Source: Methanomassiliicoccaceae archaeon UBA404
GTDB taxonomy: Archaea > Thermoplasmatota > Thermoplasmata > Methanomassiliicoccales > Methanomethylophilaceae
Direction: 5' to 3'
NCBI GenBank assembly: GCA_002498605.1
Contig: DAHY01000005.1
Coordinates: 1-64,000 of the forward strand
DNA length: 64,000 nt
A model generated the notes under the pieces. That model saw nothing but the letters and a program-made list of their open reading frames with translations. It was not told the origin of the DNA and searched no databases. How positions within the stretch are numbered: the stretch's first letter is position 1; every line of letters begins with the position of its first letter. Shown one piece after another: positions 8,621 through 17,995 of the stretch. A program made the position numbers and the translations under genes.

Positions 8621-9976
8621 TCAACCCTTGGCAGCTATGTAATCCTCGTAACCGAAGCTTGTACATATTGTTTCCAATGTCTGACCGACCAGCGGGGTAT
8701 ATCCTGCGTTTATGAACGCCTGTAAATATCCGTCAGCCCATTCTTTTGTGAACAGATCCGGATAAATTGCGGCCGCCATGTACGCAAGCCTCAGCGAACC
8801 GGGCAGTATATTGTTGACATACACCAGGTTATGATAATTGTCGAGGTTCTCAAAGTATTGCATATTCTTCTCCCACTGTTCCACTATCAGACCGTCCATG
8901 TCGGTCTGCCCAATGTCGAGAGAACGGTTGCTTATGAGGTAGTCGGCATCATCATAATTTGCAAGTGCTTCAACTCCCCCCATCTTGGTAGAGGTGTTAC
9001 CGGCATAGTCTGTTGCAAAAGCAGAATTTGTTTTATAGTACGGAACGGCACCGACATATTCGGGGCTCTGGTTAAAGGTAGAATCGTTCTGACACACAAA
9101 TATCCACATTGTGAAGTTGATGACAGTTTTCCTCTCGTCATCATTCAAAGCCTTAACTTTATCCTGAATCTCGTTGTATATCTCCAAACTGGATTCGGCA
9201 TAGCTAAGACCCATGGCCTCGGTGGTCTTACCGCACAGGAAACCAAGAGTTAACGCTGTCGATATTTCCTGCACCTGATCGGCCGAAGCATATCTGATTA
9301 CCGGTATGTTGGCTGCGCTCAAATCATTTAAGCGACTTTCTGAAAATGACTTGGCACTGTGATCGATCAGCAACGCTCCGACTCCTCCCTCATCCTGCAA
9401 ATCTGCATCCAAGTTCATGAAATTTCTCCAAGCCTTATCTGTTATGTCCCTGGAACTGCCTTCAAGGTCGACAGCCCCTGTCATACTGGCTTCCTGATTC
9501 GGGTAGGTACTGCTGAAGTAACCTGCAACATATTCTCCTCCGCCCACATACAGGAACGGTTCAACAATATTGGTTCCGAAAGGCACAACGTTTTTCATCG
9601 GATAGGAAACTTCAACAACAATTACTGCTCCATCTGAATCAAGACATTTCACGAACACTGTAGTTTCATTACCGGCAATCAAAGCCTCAACCACAGCTAT
9701 ATCTTCATTATTTATTTTCCCGTCACGATTGGCATCTGCCATGGGATAATCAGACTTTTCTTTCTTTCCATCGATGATGTCATGAATAATATTGATATCA
9801 TCGTCATCTAGCACCAAATCACCATTGGCATTACCGTAAATTAACAGCCCCGAGCCCAATTCTTCTGCTTGGCTTTCATCTGATCCCGCCAAGAGGTAAA
9901 CAGCACCCGCGCCAATCACAATCAGCGCAACTATTACAATTGCGCCCAATTTTTTTTGATAGCTGGTTATATTCAT
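8621..9976 (-). CDS. Dockerin-like domain fused to a FecB/BtuF-type substrate-binding protein
   Basis: Extracytoplasmic receptor of about 451 aa. The start is ATG 9976 (GAGG 6 nt upstream); the longer frame to 10102 runs through the promoter and operator. A membrane anchor (LGAIVIVALIVIGAGAVYLL) is followed by two calcium-loop repeats, GNANGDLVLDDDDI and ADANRDGKINNEDI, which match the twin EF-hand-like motif of type I dockerins. The rest is a periplasmic-binding fold (PFGTNIVEPFLYVGGGEYVAG, IPVIRYASADQVQEISTALT). Dockerins normally bind cohesins; none is encoded here, so the module may instead act as a calcium-stabilised spacer or dock to a surface scaffold. It heads an operon with two permeases; the ATPase (10311) has its own operator. 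Confidence 0.85.
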   Translation of the reverse strand: MNITSYQKKLGAIVIVALIVIGAGAVYLLAGSDESQAEELGSGLLIYGNANGDLVLDDDDINIIHDIIDGKKEKSDYPMADANRDGKINNEDIAVVEALIAGNETTVFVKCLDSDGAVIVVEVSYPMKNVVPFGTNIVEPFLYVGGGEYVAGYFSSTYPNQEASMTGAVDLEGSSRDITDKAWRNFMNLDADLQDEGGVGALLIDHSAKSFSESRLNDLSAANIPVIRYASADQVQEISTALTLGFLCGKTTEAMGLSYAESSLEIYNEIQDKVKALNDDERKTVINFTMWIFVCQNDSTFNQSPEYVGAVPYYKTNSAFATDYAGNTSTKMGGVEALANYDDADYLISNRSLDIGQTDMDGLIVEQWEKNMQYFENLDNYHNLVYVNNILPGSLRLAYMAAAIYPDLFTKEWADGYLQAFINAGYTPLVGQTLETICTSFGYEDYIAAKG

Positions 9977-10048
9977 ATATTTCCTCTCCGACAGGTCGCG
10001 GAATCGACCCGGACCCGTCTTTGCACTCATACCTTTGCATATATTTAA

Positions 10049-10065
10049 ATGGATTATACATCCAA
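10049..10065. promoter_or_regulatory. Operator palindrome b, ATGGATTATACATCCAA
   Basis: TGGA-N7-TCCA core with one arm mismatch at the outermost base. It lies 72 bp upstream of ATG 9976, further than the other copies, implying a longer 5' leader for the binding-protein and permease operon. The 17 bp are nearly identical to operator e at 22552. Confidence 0.75.
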
Positions 10066-10310
10066 TCCTATGGCAAAAATTAACGGTATGCTGTGAAGAC
10101 AATAAAACCGAATACTAACGTATGAGAACAATCAATCAGGATAGATGCATAAAGATAAATCCAGTTTCAACCTGATTTCACCAAACACTCAGAAACAATT
10201 TATTGCTCTCATTTTCTATGCTCTGGCTCTGTATATTGAAAACAATCGATATAATCCTTAATCCCTATTAAAAAATCACATTTCACCCGAATACAACCGC
10301 AGCTCAGAAA

Positions 10311-11189
10311 TCAGATTTCCCCTTTTTCCAATGGAACGTTTTTATACCCTGTGGTGCCGGCGGCTTTGGCCTTACGCGCCTCAGCCATGGCGGGCGATCT
10401 GGGTTCGTCACCTTCTTCCATCGGCAGAGCGTCTTTCAAAATCACATGCGGACGCCCCTCATCGAAGATTACGCTGGACGCAACACCGTAAACTTTCCGC
10501 AAATTATCTTCGGTAATTACTTTTTCCGGAGGGCCTACGTCAAAAATGCGACCCTGATGCATTAAAATAATCTCATCCGCAAACTTAGACGCGATGTTGA
10601 TGTCGTGACTGATCATGACAACGAGAATCTGCCGTTCGACAGAGAGATTCTTGAGCAACTTGGTGATACTCAGCTGATGTCTTATATCAAGGTTCGAGGT
10701 CGGCTCGTCCAAGAGCAGAATCTTCGAGTCCTGTACGAGTCCGCGTGCCAGCATAACTTTTTGGTGCTGACCGGCAGAAATTTCGTTGAACGGTCTCATC
10801 GCCAGATGCGATATGCCGAGTGTCTTAAGCGTGTCATATACTATGTTTAAATCTTCATCCAGTGACCCCCACCGACTGTGAGGGTGCCGACCCATAAGAA
10901 CCGTGTCTACGACAGTCAGAGGAAAAGCGTCGTTGGATGAATAGGGAACGTAGCCCACCTGCTTGGCCAATTCTTTGATTTTTACATCTTTAACATCTTT
11001 TCCATCGATAAAAACCGCTCCCGAAGTGGGCGAGAGTATTTTGTTGATGCAGTGTATAAGCGTTGACTTACCCACCCCGTTCGGCCCTAGGATAGAGACA
11101 AACTCCGGGCCTTCGAGATCCAGAGATATATCGTTGAGAACAGGTACGCTGGAATATGCGAACTCGATATTATCAATTTTCAACAACAT
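10311..11189 (-). CDS. FecE/BtuD-type ABC ATPase, separately transcribed
   Basis: ATPase expected to serve the permeases encoded at 6414-8569. Walker A is GPNGVGKST, the signature is ISAGQHQKV and Walker B is ILLLDEPTSNLD. Start ATG 11189 has GAGG 7 nt upstream and gives the normal MLLKIDNIEFAY opening; the longer frame to 11225 runs through the operator. Unlike the usual order, the gene is not joined to its permeases but lies upstream of the binding-protein gene with a 334-bp gap and its own operator. The C-terminal tail (about 40 residues, rich in Ala, Lys and Glu, ending VPLEKGEI) extends beyond the usual ABC domain and has no function I can assign. Confidence 0.9.
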   Translation of the reverse strand: MLLKIDNIEFAYSSVPVLNDISLDLEGPEFVSILGPNGVGKSTLIHCINKILSPTSGAVFIDGKDVKDVKIKELAKQVGYVPYSSNDAFPLTVVDTVLMGRHPHSRWGSLDEDLNIVYDTLKTLGISHLAMRPFNEISAGQHQKVMLARGLVQDSKILLLDEPTSNLDIRHQLSITKLLKNLSVERQILVVMISHDINIASKFADEIILMHQGRIFDVGPPEKVITEDNLRKVYGVASSVIFDEGRPHVILKDALPMEEGDEPRSPAMAEARKAKAAGTTGYKNVPLEKGEI

Positions 11190-11208
11190 GTTCAGACCTC
11201 GGTCATAA

Positions 11209-11225
11209 TTGGATATATGTTCCAA
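11209..11225. promoter_or_regulatory. Operator palindrome c, TTGGATATATGTTCCAA
   Basis: TGGA-N7-TCCA core, arms TTGGAT and TTCCAA (one mismatch). It ends 19 bp upstream of ATG 11189 of the separate ATPase gene, so this gene can be co-regulated with its permeases despite being a separate transcription unit. Confidence 0.75.
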
Positions 11226-11360
11226 TCAAACAGGGATATGTAAGTCTGTATAAATAACTGAGTGCCCGCGCAGTGATGCATTTTACGAATGTCCGTATTT
11301 GTCAAAATTCCGAATGCCGCGCCGACCGGAATATTTCGATTCGATGATTATGCCGAAAAG

Positions 11361-11433
11361 TGCTCCCGTCGGGATTTGAACCCGAGTCGAAGCCTCGAGA
11401 GGGCTCCATGATTGGCCGCTACACTACGGGAGC
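11361..11433 (-). tRNA. tRNA-Glu (CTC)
   Basis: Read on the minus strand, acceptor arms GCTCCCG and CGGGAGC pair, the T-arm contains GGGTTCAAATCCC, and the anticodon loop is CTCTCGA between GAGCC and GGCTT, giving anticodon CTC. Intronless, 73 nt, CCA not encoded. Confidence 0.93.
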
Positions 11434-11486
11434 TGATACTGCCTTGATTGCAAGGATGTTAATATAACTTATGTGAACGAAGAGAC

Positions 11487-12278
11487 TTATTTTCTTGAAA
11501 CAGTGTCAGGCCTCAAAGGCAGATGACGTTTGTGTTCCATCGATGCCACAAGTTCTCTCATCCTTACAACTTCATCAACGGTCAGTTTGGCATCACGGGC
11601 TATTGAATTATCATCCAGTCCGGCCTCCAAATCTCTGAGGATTACGTCTAATTCCCCGTAGGATATTCCCATTTCCGATTCGTCCGTCTGACCTTCCCAG
11701 AATCCTGCGGACGGAGGTTTGTCTATGATTTCCTGAGGCACTCCTATCAATGATGCAATTTGCCTTACTTCGGTTTTGTAAAGATTTGCCAACGGCGTCA
11801 GATCGCAGGCGCCGTCACCGAATTTTGTAAAGTAACCGGTCATCATCTCGCTTTTGTTCGACGTCCCGGCCACAATATAATTCCGTTTTTTGGCAAGATT
11901 GTACAGAACGATCATTCTGCATCTTGCGGCAATGTTTCCTCTTTCCAACGGGGCTTCCACGTCCGACAGCAAAACCGACGTCAACGCGTCCACGGCCGGT
12001 TGTATATCCACGATTTTATACTCCGTGCCCCACATCTGGCTTAATTCCATGGTGGTTTTATAATCGGATGCGGGAGTTGTTCTGGAGGGCATAAAAACAT
12101 TGAGAATTTCGGAAGGATCTATGGCGTCTGCGGCCAGTTTTGATACTACGGCGGAATCTATGCCCCCGCTAAGTCCGATGACCAAACCCGAACTGCCTGT
12201 GCTTTCCACACTTTTCTTTATGAAATCCGTGATGTGTCGCACATCATCCATAGTCATTTCCGGAATCTTGTCCGCCAT
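11487..12278 (-). CDS. nadE: NAD+ synthetase
   Basis: Catalyses the last step of NAD+ synthesis, ATP-dependent amidation of deamido-NAD+ using ammonia. The PP-loop SGGIDSA (within LVIGLSGGIDSAVVSKLAAD) is the ATP pyrophosphatase signature. Further family motifs are VAGTSNKSEMMTGYFTKFGDG and AGFWEGQTDESEMG. At 263 aa it is the short archaeal form without a glutaminase domain. A lone tRNA-Glu gene lies downstream. The DUF1846 gene upstream on the same strand is 36 bp away, so the two may be cotranscribed. Confidence 0.95.
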   Translation of the reverse strand: MADKIPEMTMDDVRHITDFIKKSVESTGSSGLVIGLSGGIDSAVVSKLAADAIDPSEILNVFMPSRTTPASDYKTTMELSQMWGTEYKIVDIQPAVDALTSVLLSDVEAPLERGNIAARCRMIVLYNLAKKRNYIVAGTSNKSEMMTGYFTKFGDGACDLTPLANLYKTEVRQIASLIGVPQEIIDKPPSAGFWEGQTDESEMGISYGELDVILRDLEAGLDDNSIARDAKLTVDEVVRMRELVASMEHKRHLPLRPDTVSRK

Positions 12279-12314
12279 ATTGAACCGTAAGGAGTGGGAG
12301 ATTAAATTTGTTCG

Positions 12315-13826
12315 TCACAAATCCTGGAACAAACGGTCGGTTGGATACTTGGGATCGCAGGTTACGTTTATTCCCAACTTACGGAACAGCCGATCTTCTT
12401 CGTCCGGAAGTATGACCGAGGAGTGAACATCGCAGCCTCTGAGATCGGGGAGACGCTCCATAACCGCGGTGGCAACAGGATTGGTCGTACCGCATACGGA
12501 TAATGCTATCAGCATTTCGGAAACTCTGAGACTTGCTCCTTTGCCTCTCAGGTATTTGGTTTTCAACCCCTGTACCGGTTCAATCACCGAAGGTGACAGC
12601 AAATGCAACGAATCCGAAATTCCCGCCAAAGTTTTCAGGGCATTCAGCATCATTGCGGATGTGGCCGCCAGTAACGGAGATGTTTTTCCCGTTACGATGG
12701 TGCCGTCCGGCAATGAAATCGCGGCCACCGGCATTTCGTTCACGTGAGGATGATTGTGAACCGCGGCGGCAACCTTTCTGTCATCAATGCTTACATCGGC
12801 CTGTTTCATCAACAGTTCCATCTTTCTGACGCTGTTGGAAGATTCTGTTCCCCGCTTCTTGCCGCAGATTACCCAGTAATATCTTCTGATAATTTCTTCT
12901 TTTGCCGCGGCGATTACGATTTGCTCATCGATGATACAGTGACCGGCCATGTTCACGCCCATGTCCGTCGGGGATTTGTACGGGGATTCCTGATAGATTC
13001 CTTCAAAAATTGAATTAAGGACGGGAAATATTTCTATATCCCGGTTATAGCTCACGGCCGTAACGTCGTAAGCCTCCAGGTGGAAGGGATCTATCATATT
13101 CAAATCATTCAAATCCGCGGTTGCCGCTTCATATGCCAGATTGACCGGATGCTTAAGCGGCAAATTCCATACCGGGAATGTTTCGAACTTGGCATATCCG
13201 GATTTTATTCCCCTTTTGTTATCATGGTATATCTGCGACAGACATACCGCCATCTTGCCGCTGCCCGGGCCTGGAGCCGCAACGACCACCAACGAACGGG
13301 ATGTTTCTATGTAGTCGTTTTTTCCGAAACCTTCGTCGCTTATGACATGTTCCAGATCCGAAGGGTATCCCTCGATTATGTAATGTTTGTAAACCCTTAC
13401 ATTCAACGATTCCAATTTTGAACAGAAAGCATCGGCGGATTTCTGACCTTCGTAATGCGTTACGACCACGCTTCCCACATACAAATCAAAATCTCTGAAA
13501 AGATCGATAAGTCTCAGGGCTTCCAGGTCGTAAGTGATTCCGATATCGTTTCTGAGTTTGTTCTCATCTATGTCGAACGCACTGATTACGACAACGACTT
13601 CGGCTTCGTCTTTCATTGATGACAGCATGTTTATTTTACTGTCCGACTGGAATCCGGGCAATACTCTGGCGGCATGATAATCATCGAAAATCTTGCCTCC
13701 GAATTCCAAATAAAGTTTGCCTCCGAATTCAGAAATCCGTTCTCTTATGCTTTCCGACTGTAACCTGAGATATTTTTCGTTGTCAAAACCGTGTTTGACA
13801 GCCGGAGGCAACTGAGAACTTTGCAT
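12315..13826 (-). CDS. DUF1846 (UPF0371) family protein
   Basis: The whole 503 aa matches what I recall of the DUF1846 family: an N-terminal KHGFDNEKYLRLQSESIRERI, then EFGGKIFDDYHAARVLPGF, a glycine-rich APGPGSGKMAVCLSQIYHD, and HNHPHVNEMPVAA. The family is mostly bacterial and its biochemical role is uncertain; the GPGSGK segment and the nucleotide-binding look of the fold suggest a metabolic enzyme, but I assign none. The protein is full length and shows no signal or membrane segment. It lies 36 bp upstream of nadE on the same strand. Its presence in a methanogen could reflect transfer from gut bacteria, which is inference. Confidence 0.85.
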   Translation of the reverse strand: MQSSQLPPAVKHGFDNEKYLRLQSESIRERISEFGGKLYLEFGGKIFDDYHAARVLPGFQSDSKINMLSSMKDEAEVVVVISAFDIDENKLRNDIGITYDLEALRLIDLFRDFDLYVGSVVVTHYEGQKSADAFCSKLESLNVRVYKHYIIEGYPSDLEHVISDEGFGKNDYIETSRSLVVVAAPGPGSGKMAVCLSQIYHDNKRGIKSGYAKFETFPVWNLPLKHPVNLAYEAATADLNDLNMIDPFHLEAYDVTAVSYNRDIEIFPVLNSIFEGIYQESPYKSPTDMGVNMAGHCIIDEQIVIAAAKEEIIRRYYWVICGKKRGTESSNSVRKMELLMKQADVSIDDRKVAAAVHNHPHVNEMPVAAISLPDGTIVTGKTSPLLAATSAMMLNALKTLAGISDSLHLLSPSVIEPVQGLKTKYLRGKGASLRVSEMLIALSVCGTTNPVATAVMERLPDLRGCDVHSSVILPDEEDRLFRKLGINVTCDPKYPTDRLFQDL

Positions 13827-14019
13827 ATCCGCATAACTCTTATGACAATATTAAACATATTGGTCATGCGACTGTTTCCGGACTGGCAGGGACATCGGTA
13901 TATATTCTGGCACGCTTTTCTTTATGGAAATGCTTTAACTCTTAATGTCGAATATTGATGCGCTATCATACAGGATTGTCAGAAAGATTTTAATGTGAAG
14001 ACAAAATGTTGTGTCTATA

Positions 14020-14106
14020 GCCGAGATAGCCCAGCCCGGTAAGGCGCGAGCCTGGAAAGTTCGTGGCGGTTTCGCCTCGGGAGTTCAAATCTCCCTCTCG
14101 GCGCCA
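14020..14106 (+). tRNA. tRNA-Ser (GGA), CCA encoded
   Basis: Acceptor arms GCCGAGA and TCTCGGC pair. The anticodon loop CTGGAAA between CGAGC and GTTCG gives anticodon GGA. A long variable arm (around GGCGGTTTCGCC) is typical of class II tRNA-Ser. Discriminator G at 14103 is followed by encoded CCA (14104-14106). Confidence 0.92.
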
Positions 14107-14309
14107 TTACCCCCCCCCCAAGATATGAGTGCGAAAACTCAAATCGATTCAGATTCTGATAAAATTCATTTGACCTGCCGTGTAATATACGCGTATTCGA
14201 TTCATTGACTGTGCTTTGTAATTTTAAATATACTTGACGTACGGACATTGCTTTTGAATCGGACGGTTTTGAATCGTTCAGAATTTATTGTTATAATAAA
14301 TCAAGTGTA

Positions 14310-14326
14310 ATGGATTATATATCCAA
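14310..14326. promoter_or_regulatory. Operator palindrome d, ATGGATTATATATCCAA
   Basis: TGGA-N7-TCCA core 31 bp upstream of the exporter ATPase start. A TATA-like box (TTATAATAA, centred near 14295) places the transcription start inside the palindrome. Confidence 0.78.
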
Positions 14327-14357
14327 TTAGTGATATTGAGCCAAACGACCCTGGGCG

Positions 14358-15242
14358 GTGAATATGAATTTAAAGAGTATAGATGAAAATGATTGTATCA
14401 TTGTTGCCCGTAATATTTTAAAAAAATATGATGAAACCGTTGCTGTTGACGGAATAGATCTCGATGTGCGGAGAGGAGAGATTTTCGGTTTTTTAGGACC
14501 CAACGGAGCGGGTAAAACAACCACCATCAGAATTCTTTCCACATTGACTGATTTCAATGAGGGATCGGTGCTTGTGGACGGACATGATATTCTGAAAGAA
14601 CCCAATGAAGCCAAAACCAAAATGGGAATCATACAGCAGCATATCAGTTTGGACAAAGATTTGACCGTCTGGGAAAATATGTACCACAGAGCATTGATGC
14701 AACAAATGCCTAAGGCACAAATAGAGACAAGAATGAAAGAACTGGTCGATTATTTTTCCATGGGAGAATACATGGATCGCAAGATAGATTCCCTTTCCGG
14801 CGGTTGGAAGAAAAGAGCGGCCATCGTAAGTGCCATGATACACTCGCCAAAAGTGATTTTTCTGGATGAACCGACCGTCGGTCTTGACATAAAGGCAAGA
14901 CGGTTGTTATGGGATCTGATACGGCTTCTGAACAAAGACGGTACGACTATTTTCCTGACCACGCACTACATAGAGGAAGCCCAGATTCTTTGCGACAGGG
15001 TCGGAATTATAGACAATGGTAAAATCGTGGCTCTGGGAACGCCTCAGGAATTGGCCAGTGAAATAGGGGAATACGCTGTTGTCGTAACTGACGTCAACGG
15101 AAAATCGGAATACAAATATTTCGAAGACCGAAAATCCGCTTCAGAATACGGAAGTGGTATCGAAACAGGGGAAGTCCTGGTCAGAAAAACGAATCTCGAA
15201 GATTGTTTTGTAGAACTTACAGGAAGGACGGTGGAAAGCTAA
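14358..15242 (+). CDS. DrrA-type ABC exporter ATPase
   Basis: ATPase of an ABC-2 (DrrAB-like) transporter. Walker A is GPNGAGKTT, the signature is LSGGW in place of the common LSGGQ, and Walker B is VIFLDEPTVGLD, followed by the TTHYIEEAQ switch region. A C-terminal extension (about 60 residues) is typical of the DrrA subfamily. The start may be GTG 14358 or ATG 14364; GGTG just upstream favours ATG 14364. It is coupled to the permease gene by a TAATG overlap at 15240-15244. Two close paralogues (30631 and 42912) share the LSGGW signature. The operator at 14310 links it to the chelate regulon; its cargo is unknown. Confidence 0.9.
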   Translation: MNMNLKSIDENDCIIVARNILKKYDETVAVDGIDLDVRRGEIFGFLGPNGAGKTTTIRILSTLTDFNEGSVLVDGHDILKEPNEAKTKMGIIQQHISLDKDLTVWENMYHRALMQQMPKAQIETRMKELVDYFSMGEYMDRKIDSLSGGWKKRAAIVSAMIHSPKVIFLDEPTVGLDIKARRLLWDLIRLLNKDGTTIFLTTHYIEEAQILCDRVGIIDNGKIVALGTPQELASEIGEYAVVVTDVNGKSEYKYFEDRKSASEYGSGIETGEVLVRKTNLEDCFVELTGRTVES

Positions 15243-15991
15243 TGGCGTCCGTATTCAAAGAAATATACAGCGTTGCGTGGGGCGACATACGTTTCATGCG
15301 ACATAACTTACTGAACATTATTGCGGCAACGTTGGTAAGTCCGATTCTGTACCTTATTGCATTCGGTTACGGTATGGGTCAGGGTGTCGTTATGGACGGG
15401 GTGCCGTATCTGGCATTCATCATACCCGGTATAGTTGCCCTTTCATCTCTGAATGCTTCGTTTTCGTCCACCGCCACACGTTTGAACGTTCAGAGGCTGT
15501 ACTACGGAAGTTTCGATGAAATGATGATGTGCCCAATCCGGGTATCATCAATCGTTTTGGGAAAAACCGTTCTCGGCATAGTCAGAGGTCTGATAAGCTG
15601 TCTGCTCATCTTTATACTGGGTCTGTTTTTGACGGATAAATTGATGTTTACTCCGATATTTTTCCTGAGTCTGATTCTTGCGTGCGTAACATTCTCGCTT
15701 TTGGGTGAAATGTCCGCGCTGCTTGCAAAATCCCACCAGAGCATGGCCACGTTCAACACACTGATTATACTGCCAATGACTTTCCTGTGCGGAACTTTCT
15801 TCTCGGTTTCAATACTCCCTGAAGTGTTCCAGTGGGCCCTTTATGCTATTCCGTTGACACATGCCAGCAGCTGCATCAGAGCCGGAGCCCTCGGATGGGA
15901 GTTCCCGTGGATATCCCTGGTAGTAATGTTCGCGTTCTGCATAGCATTCTTCCTGATAGACTGCTATTTGGTGAAATACAGGAAGGTTTGA
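15242..15991 (+). CDS. ABC-2 type exporter permease (DrrB-like)
   Basis: Integral membrane partner of the preceding ATPase, about 249 aa with six hydrophobic segments. The N-terminal motif VAWGDIRFMRHNLLNII is shared with the two other DrrB-like permeases here (VAWSDLCFFK at 29879 and VAWGDLCYFK at 42179). Also shared are LYLIAFGYGMG, FDEMMMCPIR and MTFLCGTFFS. The start is ATG 15242, overlapping the ATPase stop by one base; the longer frame from 15203 is the ATPase gene read out of frame. TGA stop at 15991. Confidence 0.9.
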   Translation: MASVFKEIYSVAWGDIRFMRHNLLNIIAATLVSPILYLIAFGYGMGQGVVMDGVPYLAFIIPGIVALSSLNASFSSTATRLNVQRLYYGSFDEMMMCPIRVSSIVLGKTVLGIVRGLISCLLIFILGLFLTDKLMFTPIFFLSLILACVTFSLLGEMSALLAKSHQSMATFNTLIILPMTFLCGTFFSVSILPEVFQWALYAIPLTHASSCIRAGALGWEFPWISLVVMFAFCIAFFLIDCYLVKYRKV

Positions 15992-16139
15992 TGGATTTAC
16001 TCAAACCGCAGGAACAATGATTTGACATTCAAACTATTTACCCCATATACTTTAAAATTAAATGGCACGAATTGAAATTGCAGTCGGTGCCGGAAAACAA
16101 ATAGAAAATAGTTAACCGTAAAATATCGAGGCTGAAAAT

Positions 16140-16949
16140 ATGATGGATCACCCCTCTGAATCAAAACACGCCAATCCGAAAATACGCGAAGAGTTCAACA
16201 AAGCCTTCGCTTTGCTTGAAAAAGACGATATGAATTCGGATGCACTGGCTATATTGAAAAGAAATATTTCGGAAGAATGTACTTCCTCTATGGTTTTGTT
16301 AGGATTGATTTATTCGAACGGAAACGAAACCGAAAGAGAGGAATCCATTGAACTTTTTCACAAAGCCGCCGAATTGGGAGATAATTCCGGCATGAGGAAC
16401 ATAGGTTACTGTTACGCACTGGGAATCAATGTTGAAAAGAACAAGGAAAATGGAGCCGAATGGTATACGAGGGCAGCCGAAGCGGGCAACGCAAAAGCCA
16501 TGTGCAACATAGGCGTCATGTACAGTTACGGTAACGGAGTGCCGGTTGATCTGAACAAGGCATTCGAATGGTTTACCAAATCCTCGCAGGGCGGATATCC
16601 CCGAGGCATGACCAATCTCGGAGAGTTCTACTTATACGGAAAGGGTACGGAAAAGAATGTGGATGTCGCCGAGGAATGGTTTAAAAAATCAGGCAGTCCC
16701 CGATCATTGTACCGTTTGGCAGAAGTGTATTCCCGGGAACGAAATGACAAAGACACGGGAATGAAATATCTGCGTGAGTCCGCATAGTCCAGACATTCAA
16801 GGGGTTTGTTCGAATATGCGACGATTATAGAAAAAGACGACCCCGAATGTGCCAAAACTATGTATCTGGACGCGGCCTCCAAACGAAATAAGAATGCAAT
16901 AAAAAGACTTGAAGAACTGGGAGTTTCCGTTCCCGATTCTCCACGGTAA
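16140..16949 (+). CDS. Sel1-repeat protein with an in-frame UAG codon (possible pyrrolysine)
   Basis: Tandem Sel1/TPR-like repeats of about 36 residues, e.g. AEWYTRAAEAGNAKAMCNIGVMYSYG and AFEWFTKSSQGGYPRGMTNLGEFY, a fold that usually mediates protein-protein contacts. A conventional reading stops at TAG 16785-16787 after 215 aa. The same frame continues for 53 codons to TAA 16947, giving SRHSRGLFEYATIIEKDD and then YLDAASKRNKNAIKRLEELG, the helix pair expected to close the repeat array. So the UAG is probably decoded, plausibly as pyrrolysine at residue 216, giving 269 aa. A sense-to-TAG mutation is the alternative. No signal peptide is seen. The neighbours are unrelated genes. Confidence 0.8.
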
Positions 16950-17033
16950 TTCTGCTTTTCAACCGTGAAAGAGCGGTGACACGGTTACATAAACAATCAA
17001 TAAATGATAATTGCGTAAAAGACTGTGACTAAG

Positions 17034-17294
17034 ATGTATAACAAAAAGAAAATTGTGTTATTGGTCGCCTGCATTGTTTGTATCGCGATTACTTCCGCAT
17101 TTGTGTATTCGGTTACGTTGTACAAACGGAATCTTATGGAATACACAGATTTTTTGATGTATTCCAACTTCCTTGCCATGATTATCACTTTTACAGTACT
17201 GATATCTGCCGTACTTGCGATGAGTAAAAGCAATACTGAACGGTATCAGGAGGAGTTTTGCAACCCGCCTGAAAAAGATTCAAAAAAAAAGTAA
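17034..17294 (+). CDS. Small two-helix membrane protein, unknown function
   Basis: I do not recognise this gene. ATG 17034 (or GTG 17025) opens 86-89 aa with two hydrophobic segments, KIVLLVACIVCIAITSAFVY and NFLAMIITFTVLISAVLAMS, and a lysine-rich C-terminus ending DSKKK. A basic N-terminus before the first helix suggests that both ends face the cytoplasm. No strong ribosome-binding site is seen. It stands alone between the Sel1 gene and the ACT-hom operon. Confidence 0.5.
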   Translation: MYNKKKIVLLVACIVCIAITSAFVYSVTLYKRNLMEYTDFLMYSNFLAMIITFTVLISAVLAMSKSNTERYQEEFCNPPEKDSKKK

Positions 17295-17502
17295 TCGGTT
17301 GTTTCCCGTCGATTTTGCATCTCCTGAAAAACTGCTTTCGCGCCCGAAATAAACAGACTCAATGAATTCTTCCTGTTGTGTCAGTGTCTTCGCCTAAGAA
17401 AAGATATTCGTATGCATATTCGGAATGCGTCTGATAAAGAATATGACCCATGCATTAAACGATACTATAATTAATATAGGGCAGATATTCAGCAGAGTAA
17501 AA

Positions 17503-17994
17503 ATGATAGTGAACGCAGAACTGTACGTCAAAGATCTACCGGGTCATCTCGTAGGTTCCCTGGAACCCATTTCAATGGTTGACGGGAACATAAAAGGGGT
17601 CGTACACGACCGTGAGCAGATTGTCAACAACAGAATCTCGCTCAACGTCACATTTGAAGTGGAAGATTCCACGAGATTGAAGGAATTGGAAGACATCTGG
17701 AAAGCCAGAGACATAATAATATCGAGCATAGACTCGGTCTACAAAACTTACCCGATGGAATATATGCTGATAGGGAACCTGACCGCGTCCTACATAGAAA
17801 ATCTGATGGACGAAGCCGCAAAGAAAGTTCGGGTCGCGGCTATCGATATGAGATATTCGTCCAAAGATCACCACGACAACAGGACTGCAATGATTTCCGT
17901 CAAGATGAGAGAACAGGAAGACATCGAGGTACTGGACAGTTTCCTCAGAAAAGCCTGCAAAGAAGGCAACATGACCTACATCAGGGGGCTTTGA
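17503..17994 (+). CDS. ACT-domain-like protein preceding homoserine dehydrogenase
   Basis: Soluble protein of about 163 aa opening with MIVNAELYVKDLPGHLVGSL, a beta-alpha-beta pattern like an ACT regulatory domain. The start is set at ATG 17503; the longer frame from 17425 runs through the promoter region. It ends one base before the homoserine dehydrogenase start, so the two are cotranscribed. A small amino-acid-binding protein in this position may sense threonine or isoleucine and regulate Hom, which here lacks its own ACT domain. That role is inferred from context. The sequence is less typical of ACT than the gene at 20563. Confidence 0.6.
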   Translation: MIVNAELYVKDLPGHLVGSLEPISMVDGNIKGVVHDREQIVNNRISLNVTFEVEDSTRLKELEDIWKARDIIISSIDSVYKTYPMEYMLIGNLTASYIENLMDEAAKKVRVAAIDMRYSSKDHHDNRTAMISVKMREQEDIEVLDSFLRKACKEGNMTYIRGL

Positions 17995-17995
17995 A

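Noticed and set aside
14110..14118. Run of nine C after tRNA-Ser
   Set aside because: A homopolymer with no partner repeat; more likely replication or sequencing slippage than a functional site.
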